DNA of 23,287 nt. It comes from Bacteroides sp. (GTDB taxonomy: Bacteria; Bacteroidota; Bacteroidia; Bacteroidales; Bacteroidaceae). How positions within the stretch are numbered: position 1 is the stretch's first letter; the number at the start of each line of letters is the position of its first letter. A program made the position numbers and the translations under genes. The DNA lies in the NCBI RefSeq assembly GCF_030151085.1, contig NZ_JASLER010000064.1:1-23287 (forward strand), read 5' to 3'. Below the pieces are notes generated by a model. That model was not told the DNA's origin, did not search any database, and saw only the letters and a program-made list of their open reading frames with translations. Shown one piece after another: positions 7,574 to 15,469 of the stretch.

Positions 7574-8524
7574 ATGGCAAAGATTGCAAAGAATCTGACG
7601 GAGCTTATCGGACACACCCCGTTGATGGAATTAGCTGAATACAGTTGCAAACACGGATTGCAAAAGAATTTAGTAGTTAAACTGGAAGCTTTTAATCCTG
7701 TAGGAAGCGTCAAAGACCGTGTGGCACTTGCCATGATTGAAGATGCCGAGGCATCAGGGATATTGAAGCCCGGTGCCACAATTATAGAACCTACTAGTGG
7801 AAATACAGGTGTAGGACTTGCAATGGTGGCAACCATTAAAGGGTATCATCTGATATTGACCATGCCCGAAACAATGAGTATCGAACGTCGTAATTTATTG
7901 AAAGCCTTAGGGGCGGAGATTGTATTGACGGATGGATTATCCGGTATGGCGGGTTCTATCACTAAAGCACAAGAACTTCGAGGAAAAATAGTCGGCTCTG
8001 TAATCTTGCAGCAATTTGAAAATCCTGCTAATCCCAAAGTACATGAACTTACTACAGGTGAAGAGATCTGGACTGATACGGATGGCAAAATTGACGTATT
8101 TGTAGCAGGTGTGGGCACAGGCGGTACTGTCTGCGGGGTAGCCCGGGCTTTGAAAAAACATAATCCGAATGTATATATTGTTGCTGTAGAACCTGCTTCT
8201 TCTCCCATTTTAGGAGGGGGGGAATCTGCTCCGCATCGTATACAAGGTATTGGTGCCAATTTTATCCCTTCAATTTACGATGCTTCAGTAGTAGATGAGG
8301 TTATTCCTGTACCCGATGATGAAGCTATTCGTGGAGGTCGTGAATTAGCATCTACCGAAGGCTTGCTGGTAGGAATATCTTCCGGTGCAGCAGTATATGC
8401 GGCACGCTTACTGGCCGAACGTCCTGAATTTGCGAGTAAAACAATTGTTGCCTTATTACCGGATACAGGTGAACGGTATTTGTCAACAGAGTTATTTGCT
8501 TTTGATACCTATCCTTTAGACTGA
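7574..8524 (+). CDS. cysK: cysteine synthase (O-acetylserine sulfhydrylase)
   Basis: CysK makes cysteine from O-acetylserine and sulfide with pyridoxal phosphate. The 316-residue protein carries the PLP lysine Lys47 in NPVGSVKDR, the substrate loop EPTSGNTGVG near residue 75, the phosphate-binding GVGTGGTVCG near 180, and SSGAA near 270 close to the cofactor nitrogen. Length and motifs fit CysK/CysM. The insert AVEPASSPILGGGESAPHRIQGIGANFIP favours CysK. It has its own likely promoter and forms a short operon with the TPR gene, 13 nt downstream. Confidence 0.93.
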   Translation: MAKIAKNLTELIGHTPLMELAEYSCKHGLQKNLVVKLEAFNPVGSVKDRVALAMIEDAEASGILKPGATIIEPTSGNTGVGLAMVATIKGYHLILTMPETMSIERRNLLKALGAEIVLTDGLSGMAGSITKAQELRGKIVGSVILQQFENPANPKVHELTTGEEIWTDTDGKIDVFVAGVGTGGTVCGVARALKKHNPNVYIVAVEPASSPILGGGESAPHRIQGIGANFIPSIYDASVVDEVIPVPDDEAIRGGRELASTEGLLVGISSGAAVYAARLLAERPEFASKTIVALLPDTGERYLSTELFAFDTYPLD

Positions 8525-8537
8525 TAAATAAACTGAT

Positions 8538-9389
8538 ATGAGAAAATTTATTCTTTCTTTCCTGATATGGGGTGCAGTAGGAATTCCTGCTTTTTCCCAA
8601 ACTTATGAAGAGCTGAGCGAGAGAGCTGTAGCAGCTACAGAGCAAGATAGTTTGGTACAAGCCGAAAAGTATATCATGGAGGCTTTGAAGCTTGACCCTG
8701 CCAATCCGCATAATGCTTTACTGTTCTCTAATTTGGGGACTATTCAACGTCGTCAACGTCAATATGACCAGGCACTTGAATCTTATACAATGGCACTGAA
8801 TATAGCGCCACGTACCGTACCGATCTTATTGAATCGTGCGGCACTTTACCTGGAGCTAGGTAAGGATGAATTAGCCCGGATGGATTATGCACTTGCCCTT
8901 GATCTGGAAACGGATAATCAAGAAGCTTTACTGATGCGTGCCTATATTTATAGGCAGAAGCGCGATTATAAGGCTGCAAGATCAGACTATGAACGTTTAT
9001 TAAAGTTGAATCCTCTAAGCTATAACGGTCGGTTAGGATTGGCTATGCTGGAACAGAAAGAAGGAAAATATGAAGAAGCTCTTTCTGTGTTGAATAAAAT
9101 GATTGCTGATAAAGCCGATGGATCAACGCAAATTACAGCTCCGCTATATGCTGTACTCTATGTTGCTCGTGCGGGCGTAGAGAAAGATATGCAGCATATT
9201 GATTTGGCTTTGATTGACTTGGAAGAAGCTATTGAACAAGATCCTTCTCAATCGGAAGCATACTTAATGCGTGGGCAGATTTATCTGTCGCAAAAGAAAA
9301 AGGAGCTGGCAAGACGTGATTTTGAGAAAGCCGTTACGCTAGGCGTACCTCAGGGAGATGTACGGGATTTATTGCAGCAGTGTAAATAA
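8538..9389 (+). CDS. exported tetratricopeptide-repeat protein
   Basis: This is a 283-residue protein with an N-terminal signal peptide (MRKFILSFLIWGAVGIPAFS, cleavage likely after residue 20, no lipobox). The rest is a run of roughly six to seven TPR units, with repeated patterns such as A..L.LDPANP, YDQALESYTMAL and ARRDFEKAVTLG. TPR arrays are protein-protein scaffolds; the partner and role are unknown. It lies 13 nt after cysK in the same orientation, so it is probably co-transcribed. Its stop is only 4 nt from the stop of the convergent recQ gene. A periplasmic location is inferred. Confidence 0.85.
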   Translation: MRKFILSFLIWGAVGIPAFSQTYEELSERAVAATEQDSLVQAEKYIMEALKLDPANPHNALLFSNLGTIQRRQRQYDQALESYTMALNIAPRTVPILLNRAALYLELGKDELARMDYALALDLETDNQEALLMRAYIYRQKRDYKAARSDYERLLKLNPLSYNGRLGLAMLEQKEGKYEEALSVLNKMIADKADGSTQITAPLYAVLYVARAGVEKDMQHIDLALIDLEEAIEQDPSQSEAYLMRGQIYLSQKKKELARRDFEKAVTLGVPQGDVRDLLQQCK

Positions 9390-9393
9390 ATAT

Positions 9394-11205
9394 TTAGCTG
9401 TATTTGCGTATAAGTTCAATAAATACTTTCCCATATTTCTTTTTCTTGTATTCGCCGATGCCACTGATATTCCCGAACTCTTCTATGGTTGTAGGTCGGG
9501 AGGTGCTCAACAGATGCAGTACCTTGTCGGAGAGCACGATATAAGCGGGAAGGGCCTCCTGATCTGCTAAACGCTTCCGAAGCTCACGTAGAGCTTCAAA
9601 CAATTCTCCACTTTCCACATTGGGTAATCCTAAAGGTAACTCTTTGGTGGGAGTCGTGGATTTGCGTTTCTGCCCTCGTTTGGTTTCTGTGGCTTCTTCA
9701 CGACGGATAACTACAAGCTGGGCGCTAGATCTTCCATATAATACATCACATCCGCTAGGAGTGATTTTTAAGTGATTGTTTTCATTATAAGCTATCTCAA
9801 AATAACCGAGTTGTAGCATTTGTAATAGATAGTCATGCCAATCGCGAGCTGGGACTTCACGACCCGCACCGAATGTTTTTAAGTGCTGATAACCTCTTTC
9901 GGTTACTTCAGGACTCATTGCTCCTCTTAATAAATCAACCAAAATACTTGTTCCTATTTGTTGCTCGGTACGGATAATGGCACTAAGCGCTTTTTGTACG
10001 ATTATTGTACCGTCAAAGCGTTTGGGGGGATTTTGGCATACGTCACAATTTCCACAATCATGAGTCGTATTTTCTCCGAAATAACTTAACAAAATGCGTC
10101 GGCGGCAAATGTCGGCTTCAGCATATTGCTGCATGCGTTGTAACTTCTCAAAATTAATGCTTTGCTGTCCACTTTCAGTAGCAAATTTTGTAAGTAAAAT
10201 TAAATCAGCTAATGAATAGAATAGCAGTGTATCGCTGGGTAATCCATCTCGTCCGGCACGTCCGATTTCCTGGTAGAAACTTTCGATACTCTTGGGCAGG
10301 TTATAGTGAATAATCCATCTGACATTGCTCTTGTCAATTCCCATTCCAAAGGCGATGGTTGCGCATACTACTTGTACGCGATCGTTGATAAAATCATCTT
10401 GTGCCTCGTCTCGTTTGGAAGGAGACAGGCCGGCATGGTAAACGGTGGCTTTAATGCCTTGCTTCTGCAACATTTGGGCAACGGATTCTGTTTTGTTCCG
10501 GCTCATGCAGTAAATAATTCCGCTTTCATCAGCATGTCGGGATATGAAGTCGAGAATGGCTTTGCTCTTTTCTTTTTGTTGATAACCGCGTTTTACCGTT
10601 AAACTTAGATTGGGACGGTCAAAAGAAGAAATGAAAACCTTTGGTTGATTTAGGTGTAATTGTTGAATAATATCCTCGCGGGTTATTTTATCAGCTGTAG
10701 CAGTTAGTGCAATAATCGGTACTTGCGGAAACTGTTGATGCAGGACTCCCATTTGTGTATATTCCGGTCGGAAATCATGCCCCCATTGAGAGATGCAATG
10801 AGCTTCATCAATGGCAAATAGTGAGATGTGAATGTCACGTAATAAGTAATTGATTTCTGCTAATAATTTTTCGGGTGAAATATATAGAAGTTTCAATTTA
10901 CCTTCCATGCAGGCACGTCTTAAGGCTGCATTTTCAGTTTCATCGTTGTTGCTGTTTAGTGCGCCGGCAGCTATTCCGTTGGCACAGAGAGTTTCTACCT
11001 GATCTTTCATTAAAGAGATGAGAGGAGAGACCACTATAGCAGTACCTTCACATAATAAGGCTGGTAATTGGTAGCAAATGGACTTTCCGCCACCTGTAGG
11101 CATTAGTACGAGTGCATCTTTCTTGTCTAATAAATGGTGTATGATTTCCTCTTGCAACGGTCGGAAAGTATCATAACCAAAATACGTTTTAAGCGTTTGA
11201 AACAT
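9394..11205 (-). CDS. recQ: ATP-dependent DNA helicase RecQ
   Basis: RecQ is a 3'-5' DNA helicase that processes stalled forks and recombination intermediates. The 603-residue protein has the full domain order. The SF2 helicase core carries Walker A MPTGGGKS (Lys41), DEAH (133-136) and the motif VI segment QEIGRAGRDG near 312-321. The RQC zinc site uses Cys367, Cys384, Cys387 and Cys390 (CGNCDVC). A C-terminal HRDC domain spans roughly 530-603 (ALRELRKRLAD...ISGIGEYKKKKYG). It is transcribed from the minus strand from its own promoter, divergent from the AraC-type regulator, and ends tail to tail with the TPR gene. Confidence 0.95.
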   Translation of the reverse strand: MFQTLKTYFGYDTFRPLQEEIIHHLLDKKDALVLMPTGGGKSICYQLPALLCEGTAIVVSPLISLMKDQVETLCANGIAAGALNSNNDETENAALRRACMEGKLKLLYISPEKLLAEINYLLRDIHISLFAIDEAHCISQWGHDFRPEYTQMGVLHQQFPQVPIIALTATADKITREDIIQQLHLNQPKVFISSFDRPNLSLTVKRGYQQKEKSKAILDFISRHADESGIIYCMSRNKTESVAQMLQKQGIKATVYHAGLSPSKRDEAQDDFINDRVQVVCATIAFGMGIDKSNVRWIIHYNLPKSIESFYQEIGRAGRDGLPSDTLLFYSLADLILLTKFATESGQQSINFEKLQRMQQYAEADICRRRILLSYFGENTTHDCGNCDVCQNPPKRFDGTIIVQKALSAIIRTEQQIGTSILVDLLRGAMSPEVTERGYQHLKTFGAGREVPARDWHDYLLQMLQLGYFEIAYNENNHLKITPSGCDVLYGRSSAQLVVIRREEATETKRGQKRKSTTPTKELPLGLPNVESGELFEALRELRKRLADQEALPAYIVLSDKVLHLLSTSRPTTIEEFGNISGIGEYKKKKYGKVFIELIRKYS

Positions 11206-11232
11206 AATGTTTGAAGGTCTCTATTTTTTCTG

Positions 11233-11265
11233 CAAAGGTACATTAATTATTGTATAAAGTACAAA
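11233..11265 (-). promoter_or_regulatory. recQ promoter
   Basis: On the minus strand, TTTG (complement of 11262-11265), a 21-nt spacer and TACCTTTG (complement of 11233-11240) fit the Bacteroides consensus. The predicted start is about 20 nt before the recQ ATG. Confidence 0.7.
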
Positions 11266-11415
11266 TAGAAATTTATATAGATATAATATAGTATCACTTT
11301 TAGTAAAGAGTTAAAGTTTCTTATTAATTAGCTTGTGGGACTTCTTTTCAACCTTTTTCGTTGTTTATGTATGGAAAATATGTATGAGAAAAGTTGCGTA
11401 TTAAAAAAAAATGTC

Positions 11416-11451
11416 AGACTTTTGTAAGGTCTAAAGGAAAATCCTTTGGAC
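11416..11451 (+). promoter_or_regulatory. two mutually exclusive hairpins in the AraC-type gene leader
   Basis: Hairpin A pairs AGACTT (11416-11421) with AGGTCT (11427-11432). Hairpin B pairs GTCTAAAGGA (11429-11438) with TCCTTTGGAC (11442-11451): ten pairs, one G-T, AAA loop. They share 11429-11432 and cannot coexist. They end 34 nt before the ATG at 11486. No T run follows hairpin B, so it is not a plain terminator. Confidence 0.45.
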
Positions 11452-11485
11452 TTTCAATTTTAAACAACCCTAACCAGTTAATTCG

Positions 11486-11950
11486 ATGAGTGATTTAGAA
11501 AACAATGCACAAGAAATGGACGCAAAGAAACGTCCTTACAACTTGCGCGAAAAGAAAGAAAAGGAAGCTGCCTACCGCTCGCTGATACGGCCGGAATTGG
11601 CAGATGAGTTGTACGACAAGATAATGAATATCGTAGTTGTGCAGAAGAAGTACAGAGATCCCGATTATTCAGCTAAAGATTTGGCGAAAGAATTGCAGAC
11701 TAACACCCGTTATTTGTCTGCAGTTGTGAATTCACGTTTCGGCATGAACTATTCTTGTTTGTTGAATGAATACAGAGTAAAGGAAGCTCAGCATTTGTTG
11801 ACGGACAAAAGATACGAAGACAAGAATGTCGAGGAGATCAGCACAATGGTAGGTTTTGCTAATCGTCAGTCATTCTATGCTGCCTTTTATAAGAATGTAA
11901 ATGAAACTCCTAACGGATATCGTAAAAGACACGCAGAAAAAAAGAAATAA
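11486..11950 (+). CDS. AraC-type helix-turn-helix transcriptional regulator
   Basis: The 154-residue protein consists of a charged N-terminal segment (about 1-40) and a single C-terminal AraC/XylS DNA-binding domain. The domain has two helix-turn-helix motifs: YSAKDLAKELQTNTRYLSAVVNSRFGMNYSCLLNEYRVKEAQHLL and then VEEISTMVGFANRQSFYAAFYKNVNETPNGYRK. There is no sugar-binding cupin or other sensor domain and no membrane segment, so any signal input is not evident; it may act constitutively or through a partner. It is monocistronic: divergent from recQ, with a strong terminator behind it. No perfect TAnnTTTG box is present upstream. Its target is unknown. Confidence 0.88.
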   Translation: MSDLENNAQEMDAKKRPYNLREKKEKEAAYRSLIRPELADELYDKIMNIVVVQKKYRDPDYSAKDLAKELQTNTRYLSAVVNSRFGMNYSCLLNEYRVKEAQHLLTDKRYEDKNVEEISTMVGFANRQSFYAAFYKNVNETPNGYRKRHAEKKK

Positions 11951-11971
11951 TTCTGCAAACTAAATGTATAG

Positions 11972-12015
11972 AAAGGAAATATTCCGAAACTGATGCTTTG
12001 GAATACTTCCTTTTT
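11972..12015 (+). terminator. terminator after the AraC-type regulator
   Basis: A 14-bp stem with one mismatch (11972-11985 with 12000-12013) is followed by a TTTTT run, 22 nt after the stop codon. Confidence 0.85.
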
Positions 12016-12055
12016 GTCTTTATAAATGCCAACTCTCTACATATCTTCCCGACAC

Positions 12056-14104
12056 ATGAAGAAACAACTAATTTTGATGGTGACTGCCCTTGCTTTATTG
12101 ACTGCTTGTGGTATAAATCCAAAAACAATTGCTGAGGCAGAAAAAATTGATTATACAGTGGAACAATTTGCAGATTTACAGATATTACGTTATCACGTAC
12201 CAGGTTTTGAAAACCTATCACTCAAACAAAAAGAGTTAGTTTATTACTTGACAGAAGCCGCCTTGCAAGGTAGAGATATATTGTTCGACCAAAATGGAAA
12301 GTATAACCTGACCATTCGAAGAATGCTAGAGGCTGTTTATACAGGCTATAAAGGAGATAAAAATACACCTGACTTCAAAGCGATGGAAGTCTACTTGAAA
12401 CGCGTATGGTTCTCTAATGGCATTCATCATCATTATGGCAGTGAAAAGTTTGAACCCGGCTTCAGTCCTGATTTTTTTAAACAAGCTGTGTTGCGTGTAG
12501 ATGCTTCTACTTTGCCGCTAGCTGAGGGACAGACAGTAGAACAATTATGTGACGAGGTTTTCCCTGTAATCTTTGATCCTAGCATCATGCCGAAACGGGT
12601 AAATCAAGCGGCGGGAGAAGATCTGATATTAACCTCTGCTTGTAACTATTACGATGGTGTGACACAGCAAGAGGCGGAAGAATTCTATAATGCGTTGAAG
12701 AATCCGAAAGATGAAACACCGGTGTCATACGGTTTGAATAGTCGTCTGGTCAAAGTAGATGGTAAAGTTCAGGAAAAGGTTTGGAAAGTAGGAGGACTGT
12801 ATAGTCCGGCCCTTGAAAAGATTGTATATTGGTTGAAAAAAGCGGAAGGTGTTGCCGAAACTCCCGAACAGAAAGCTGTGATTGCTAAGTTGGTGGAGTT
12901 CTATGAGTCCGGTGATTTAAAGACCTTTGATGATTATGCAATTCTTTGGGTAAAGGATTTGAATTCACGTATTGATTTTGTAAATGGTTTCACTGAAAGT
13001 TATGGTGACCCTCTTGGTATGAAAGCCAGCTGGGAATCCTTAGTTAACTTCAAGGATATGGAAGCTACTCGTCGTACGGAGTTGATTAGCAATAATGCCC
13101 AATGGTTTGAAGATCACTCTCCTGTGGACAATCAATATAAGAAGGAGCAAGTGAAGGGAGTATCTGCCAAGGTGATTACTGCTGCTGTTTTGGCAGGTGA
13201 TTTATACCCGGCAACAGCTATTGGCATCAACCTGCCGAATGCAAACTGGATACGCAATCATCATGGCTCCAAATCCGTAACTATCGGTAACATAACGGAT
13301 GCCTATAATAAAGCTGCTCATGGAAATGGCTTTAATGAGGAGTTTGTGTATAGTGATGTGGAGTTGCAACTGATTGACAAGTATTCTGATCTGACGGGTA
13401 ATTTGCATACTGACTTGCACGAATGTTTAGGACACGGCTCCGGTAAACTGTTGCCGGGTGTTGACCCTGATGCTTTAAAAGCATACGGCTCAACCATTGA
13501 AGAAGCTCGTGCCGACTTGTTCGGACTTTATTATGTAGCCGATCCGAAGTTGGTTGAATTAGGGTTGACACCTAATGCCGATGCTTATAAAGCCGAATAC
13601 TATACTTATCTTATGAATGGTTTAATGACTCAACTTGTTCGTATAGAGCCCGGTAATAATGTGGAGGAGGCCCACATGCGTAATCGCCAACTTATTGCTC
13701 GTTGGGTGTTTGAGAAAGGAGCTGCCGACAAAGTTGTAGAATTAGTAAAGAAAGACGGAAAGACCTATGTAGTGGTGAACGATTATGAAAAGCTTCGTAA
13801 ACTCTTCGGTGAATTGCTTGCTGAAATCCAACGTATTAAATCAACCGGAGATTTGAAAGGTGCCCATGATTTAGTAGAAGCATACGCTGTGAAAGTAGAT
13901 CCTACTTTGCATGCCGAAGTGCTGGAACGTTACAAAAAACTGAATCTTGCACCTTATAAAGGATTTATTAATCCCAAATATGAAGCAGTGATGGATGCTA
14001 ACGGTGAAATCACTGACATTCAAGTGACTTATGGTGAAGACTATGTAGATCAAATGTTGCGTTATAGCAAAGACTATTCTACTTTACCTTCCATAAACAA
14101 TTAA
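12056..14104 (+). CDS. dipeptidyl peptidase III (M49), lipoprotein form
   Basis: This zinc peptidase releases dipeptides from the N-terminus of oligopeptides. From ATG at 12056 the protein has 682 residues. This start is chosen over an upstream in-frame ATG at 12026 because it gives a clean lipoprotein signal MKKQLILMVTALALLTAC with lipidated Cys18. Zinc motifs are HECLGH (His455, Glu456, His460) and EEARAD with Glu483 as the expected third ligand. The Cys457 variant of the usual HELLGH matches, as I recall, the characterised B. thetaiotaomicron enzyme. The signal implies an envelope location, unlike cytosolic eukaryotic DPP III. It is followed after 3 nt by the AlkD-like gene, so the two are probably co-transcribed. 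Confidence 0.93.
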   Translation: MKKQLILMVTALALLTACGINPKTIAEAEKIDYTVEQFADLQILRYHVPGFENLSLKQKELVYYLTEAALQGRDILFDQNGKYNLTIRRMLEAVYTGYKGDKNTPDFKAMEVYLKRVWFSNGIHHHYGSEKFEPGFSPDFFKQAVLRVDASTLPLAEGQTVEQLCDEVFPVIFDPSIMPKRVNQAAGEDLILTSACNYYDGVTQQEAEEFYNALKNPKDETPVSYGLNSRLVKVDGKVQEKVWKVGGLYSPALEKIVYWLKKAEGVAETPEQKAVIAKLVEFYESGDLKTFDDYAILWVKDLNSRIDFVNGFTESYGDPLGMKASWESLVNFKDMEATRRTELISNNAQWFEDHSPVDNQYKKEQVKGVSAKVITAAVLAGDLYPATAIGINLPNANWIRNHHGSKSVTIGNITDAYNKAAHGNGFNEEFVYSDVELQLIDKYSDLTGNLHTDLHECLGHGSGKLLPGVDPDALKAYGSTIEEARADLFGLYYVADPKLVELGLTPNADAYKAEYYTYLMNGLMTQLVRIEPGNNVEEAHMRNRQLIARWVFEKGAADKVVELVKKDGKTYVVVNDYEKLRKLFGELLAEIQRIKSTGDLKGAHDLVEAYAVKVDPTLHAEVLERYKKLNLAPYKGFINPKYEAVMDANGEITDIQVTYGEDYVDQMLRYSKDYSTLPSINN

Positions 14105-14107
14105 ATA

Positions 14108-14782
14108 ATGATGGATTCAAAAGAACTATTACATCAACAACTGAAAGATATTAAAACACAACTCCGTCTCTCAATGAACGGGGCTGTGTCCCAAAGTATG
14201 CGTGAGAAGGGTTTAGTATATAAGCTGAACTTTGGCGTAGAGCTGCCTCGCATCAAAAGTATAGCTGCCGGATATGAAAAGAACCATGCATTGGCGCAGG
14301 CCTTGTGGAAAGAAGAAATCAGGGAATGTAAGATTTTAGCCGGATTGTTGCAACCTGTTGACAGCTTCTTGCCTGAGATCGCCGATATTTGGGTAGAAAA
14401 CATGCCTAATATTGAAATCGCCGAACTTACTTGCATGAACTTATTTCAGTATTTGCCATACGCTCCGGCAAAATCATTCCATTGGATTGCAGATGAGCGA
14501 GAATACATCCAAGTCTGTGGCTTTTTAACTACCGCCCGCCTGCTGATGAAGAAAGGAGAAATGAATGAACGTGTAGAAAATGAATTCATGGATCAAGCAA
14601 TCAGTGCATTTTTGTCAGGTTCATATCATGTACGCAATGCAGCAATGACTGCGATTCGTCGTTTTATGCAGTATCGCGAAGAGAATGCTTTTCAGGTATG
14701 TCGCCGTGTAGAAAGCTTGAAAGATTCCCCGTTAGAAGCAGAAAAATTACTTTATAATCTCGTTAAAGAGGAAGTTGATTGA
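14108..14782 (+). CDS. AlkD-like HEAT-repeat protein (putative DNA alkylation repair)
   Basis: This 224-residue all-helical protein has no signal peptide. Sequence features resemble the AlkC/AlkD DNA-glycosylase family: an N-terminal segment GVELPRIKSIAAGYEKNHALAQALWKEEIRECKILAGLL matches the family pattern of short helical repeats with the conserved LW...REC/RE-A signature, and HEAT-like repeats follow (for example YHVRNAAMTAIRRFMQY). AlkD-type enzymes excise positively charged alkylated bases. I do not see a certain catalytic Asp, so activity is uncertain; it could be a non-catalytic HEAT protein. Two ATG codons stand in tandem (14108 and 14111), and either could start translation. It lies 3 nt after the peptidase gene. 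Confidence 0.65.
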   Translation: MMDSKELLHQQLKDIKTQLRLSMNGAVSQSMREKGLVYKLNFGVELPRIKSIAAGYEKNHALAQALWKEEIRECKILAGLLQPVDSFLPEIADIWVENMPNIEIAELTCMNLFQYLPYAPAKSFHWIADEREYIQVCGFLTTARLLMKKGEMNERVENEFMDQAISAFLSGSYHVRNAAMTAIRRFMQYREENAFQVCRRVESLKDSPLEAEKLLYNLVKEEVD

Positions 14783-14812
14783 AAAGTTCGCATTATTTTT
14801 CTCTCTTTCTCT

Positions 14813-14842
14813 CTTGCTTTCCACAAAAAAGGATTAACTTTG
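14813..14842 (+). promoter_or_regulatory. fur promoter
   Basis: TAACTTTG (14835-14842) matches TAnnTTTG, and CTTG (14813-14816) lies 18 nt upstream, one base short of the usual spacing. Transcription would begin near 14849, which supports ATG at 14867 and rules out a TTG start at 14840 inside the -7 box. Confidence 0.6.
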
Positions 14843-14866
14843 TTGGCTGTAAAACTGCGCCGTCAA

Positions 14867-15355
14867 ATGGAAAGTCAGAATGTGAAAGATACAGTAAGGC
14901 AGATATTCACTGAATATCTGAATGCGAACGGGCATCGAAAGACTCCTGAACGTTATGCCATACTCGATACCATATATTCTATAGAAGGTCATTTTGATAT
15001 TGACACGCTTTACTCACTGATGGCAGATCAGGAAAACTTCCGCGTCAGCCGTGCTACTCTTTATAATACTATTATCTTGCTTATCAATGCCCATTTGGTC
15101 ATAAAGCACCAGTTTGGCAACTCTTCCCAATACGAAAAATCATACAATCGCGATACTCATCATCATCAAATTTGTACGCAATGCGGCAAGGTGACGGAGT
15201 TTCAGAACGAGGAGCTGCAACATGCTATTGCAAATACCAAATTGAGCCGCTTTTGTCTGACACATTATTCCTTATATATGTACGGTTTATGTAGTAAATG
15301 CGATAGGGCGAATAAAAGAAAGAAAAAAAATAATAACCATAAGAAAGAAAAATGA
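14867..15355 (+). CDS. fur: Fur-family metalloregulator
   Basis: A 162-residue Fur/PerR/Zur-type repressor. The winged-helix N-terminal half includes the DNA-recognition helix segment FRVSRATLYNTIILL (58-72). The dimerisation half has the His cluster THHHQICTQCG and two CxxC pairs, Cys103/Cys106 and Cys142/Cys145, expected to hold a structural zinc. The tail is Lys/Asn-rich. Fur, PerR and Zur cannot be separated by eye, so the symbol names the family. The stop TGA (15353-15355) overlaps an ATG (15352-15354) that begins a purA-like sequence, the relic of a fur-purA overlap broken by the element. The integrase gene now lies 114 nt downstream in the same direction. Confidence 0.9.
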   Translation: MESQNVKDTVRQIFTEYLNANGHRKTPERYAILDTIYSIEGHFDIDTLYSLMADQENFRVSRATLYNTIILLINAHLVIKHQFGNSSQYEKSYNRDTHHHQICTQCGKVTEFQNEELQHAIANTKLSRFCLTHYSLYMYGLCSKCDRANKRKKKNNNHKKEK

Positions 15356-15370
15356 AAGTAGATGTTTTAT
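15350..15370 (+). other. left attachment site (attL) in the fur/purA junction
   Basis: AAATGAAAGTAGATGTT (15350-15366) is repeated exactly at 20886-20902. One mismatch and TAT extend the match to 21 bp (20 of 21). The left copy contains the fur stop and the original purA start codon. Confidence 0.85.
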
Positions 15371-15381
15371 CCGCTTATTGA
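15352..15381 (+). pseudogene. purA: purA 5' remnant left by integration
   Basis: ATG AAA GTA GAT GTT TTA encodes MKVDVL, identical to the first six residues of the intact PurA at 20888. It then runs into element sequence and stops at TGA (15379-15381) after nine codons. It overlaps the fur stop by ATGA and may still be translated as a nonapeptide. Confidence 0.8.
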
Positions 15382-15387
15382 TTTTCA
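15377..15387. repeat. left terminal inverted repeat of the element
   Basis: ATTGATTTTCA here is the exact inverse of TGAAAATCAAT at 20871-20881. The two lie just inside the left and right attachment repeats. In the joined circle they would flank the crossover region symmetrically, as expected of integrase core-type sites. Confidence 0.55.
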
Positions 15388-15422
15388 GTAAGTTATAAAG
15401 CGTCTTTTCTCGATTAAACACC

Positions 15423-15459
15423 TTTTTAAGAACACTTTTTAAGAACGTTTTTAAAGAAC
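15423..15459. repeat. tandem TTTTTAAGAAC repeats at the left end (candidate integrase arm sites)
   Basis: Three direct copies of TTTTTAAGAAC or TTTTTAAAGAAC lie at 15423-15433, 15436-15446 and 15448-15459, with 12-13 nt spacing, immediately before the integrase start. A fourth copy, TTTAAAGAACG (20845-20855), lies near the right end. Repeats at both ends in one orientation fit arm-type binding sites of a tyrosine integrase. They may also autoregulate the integrase gene. Confidence 0.5.
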
Positions 15460-15469
15460 AGTGTTTAAT

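Noticed and set aside
12013..12045. Promoter for the DPP III gene (TTTG plus TACATATC)
   Set aside because: The -7 box matches only 4 of 6 fixed positions, and the -33 lies in the terminator's T run; too weak to call.
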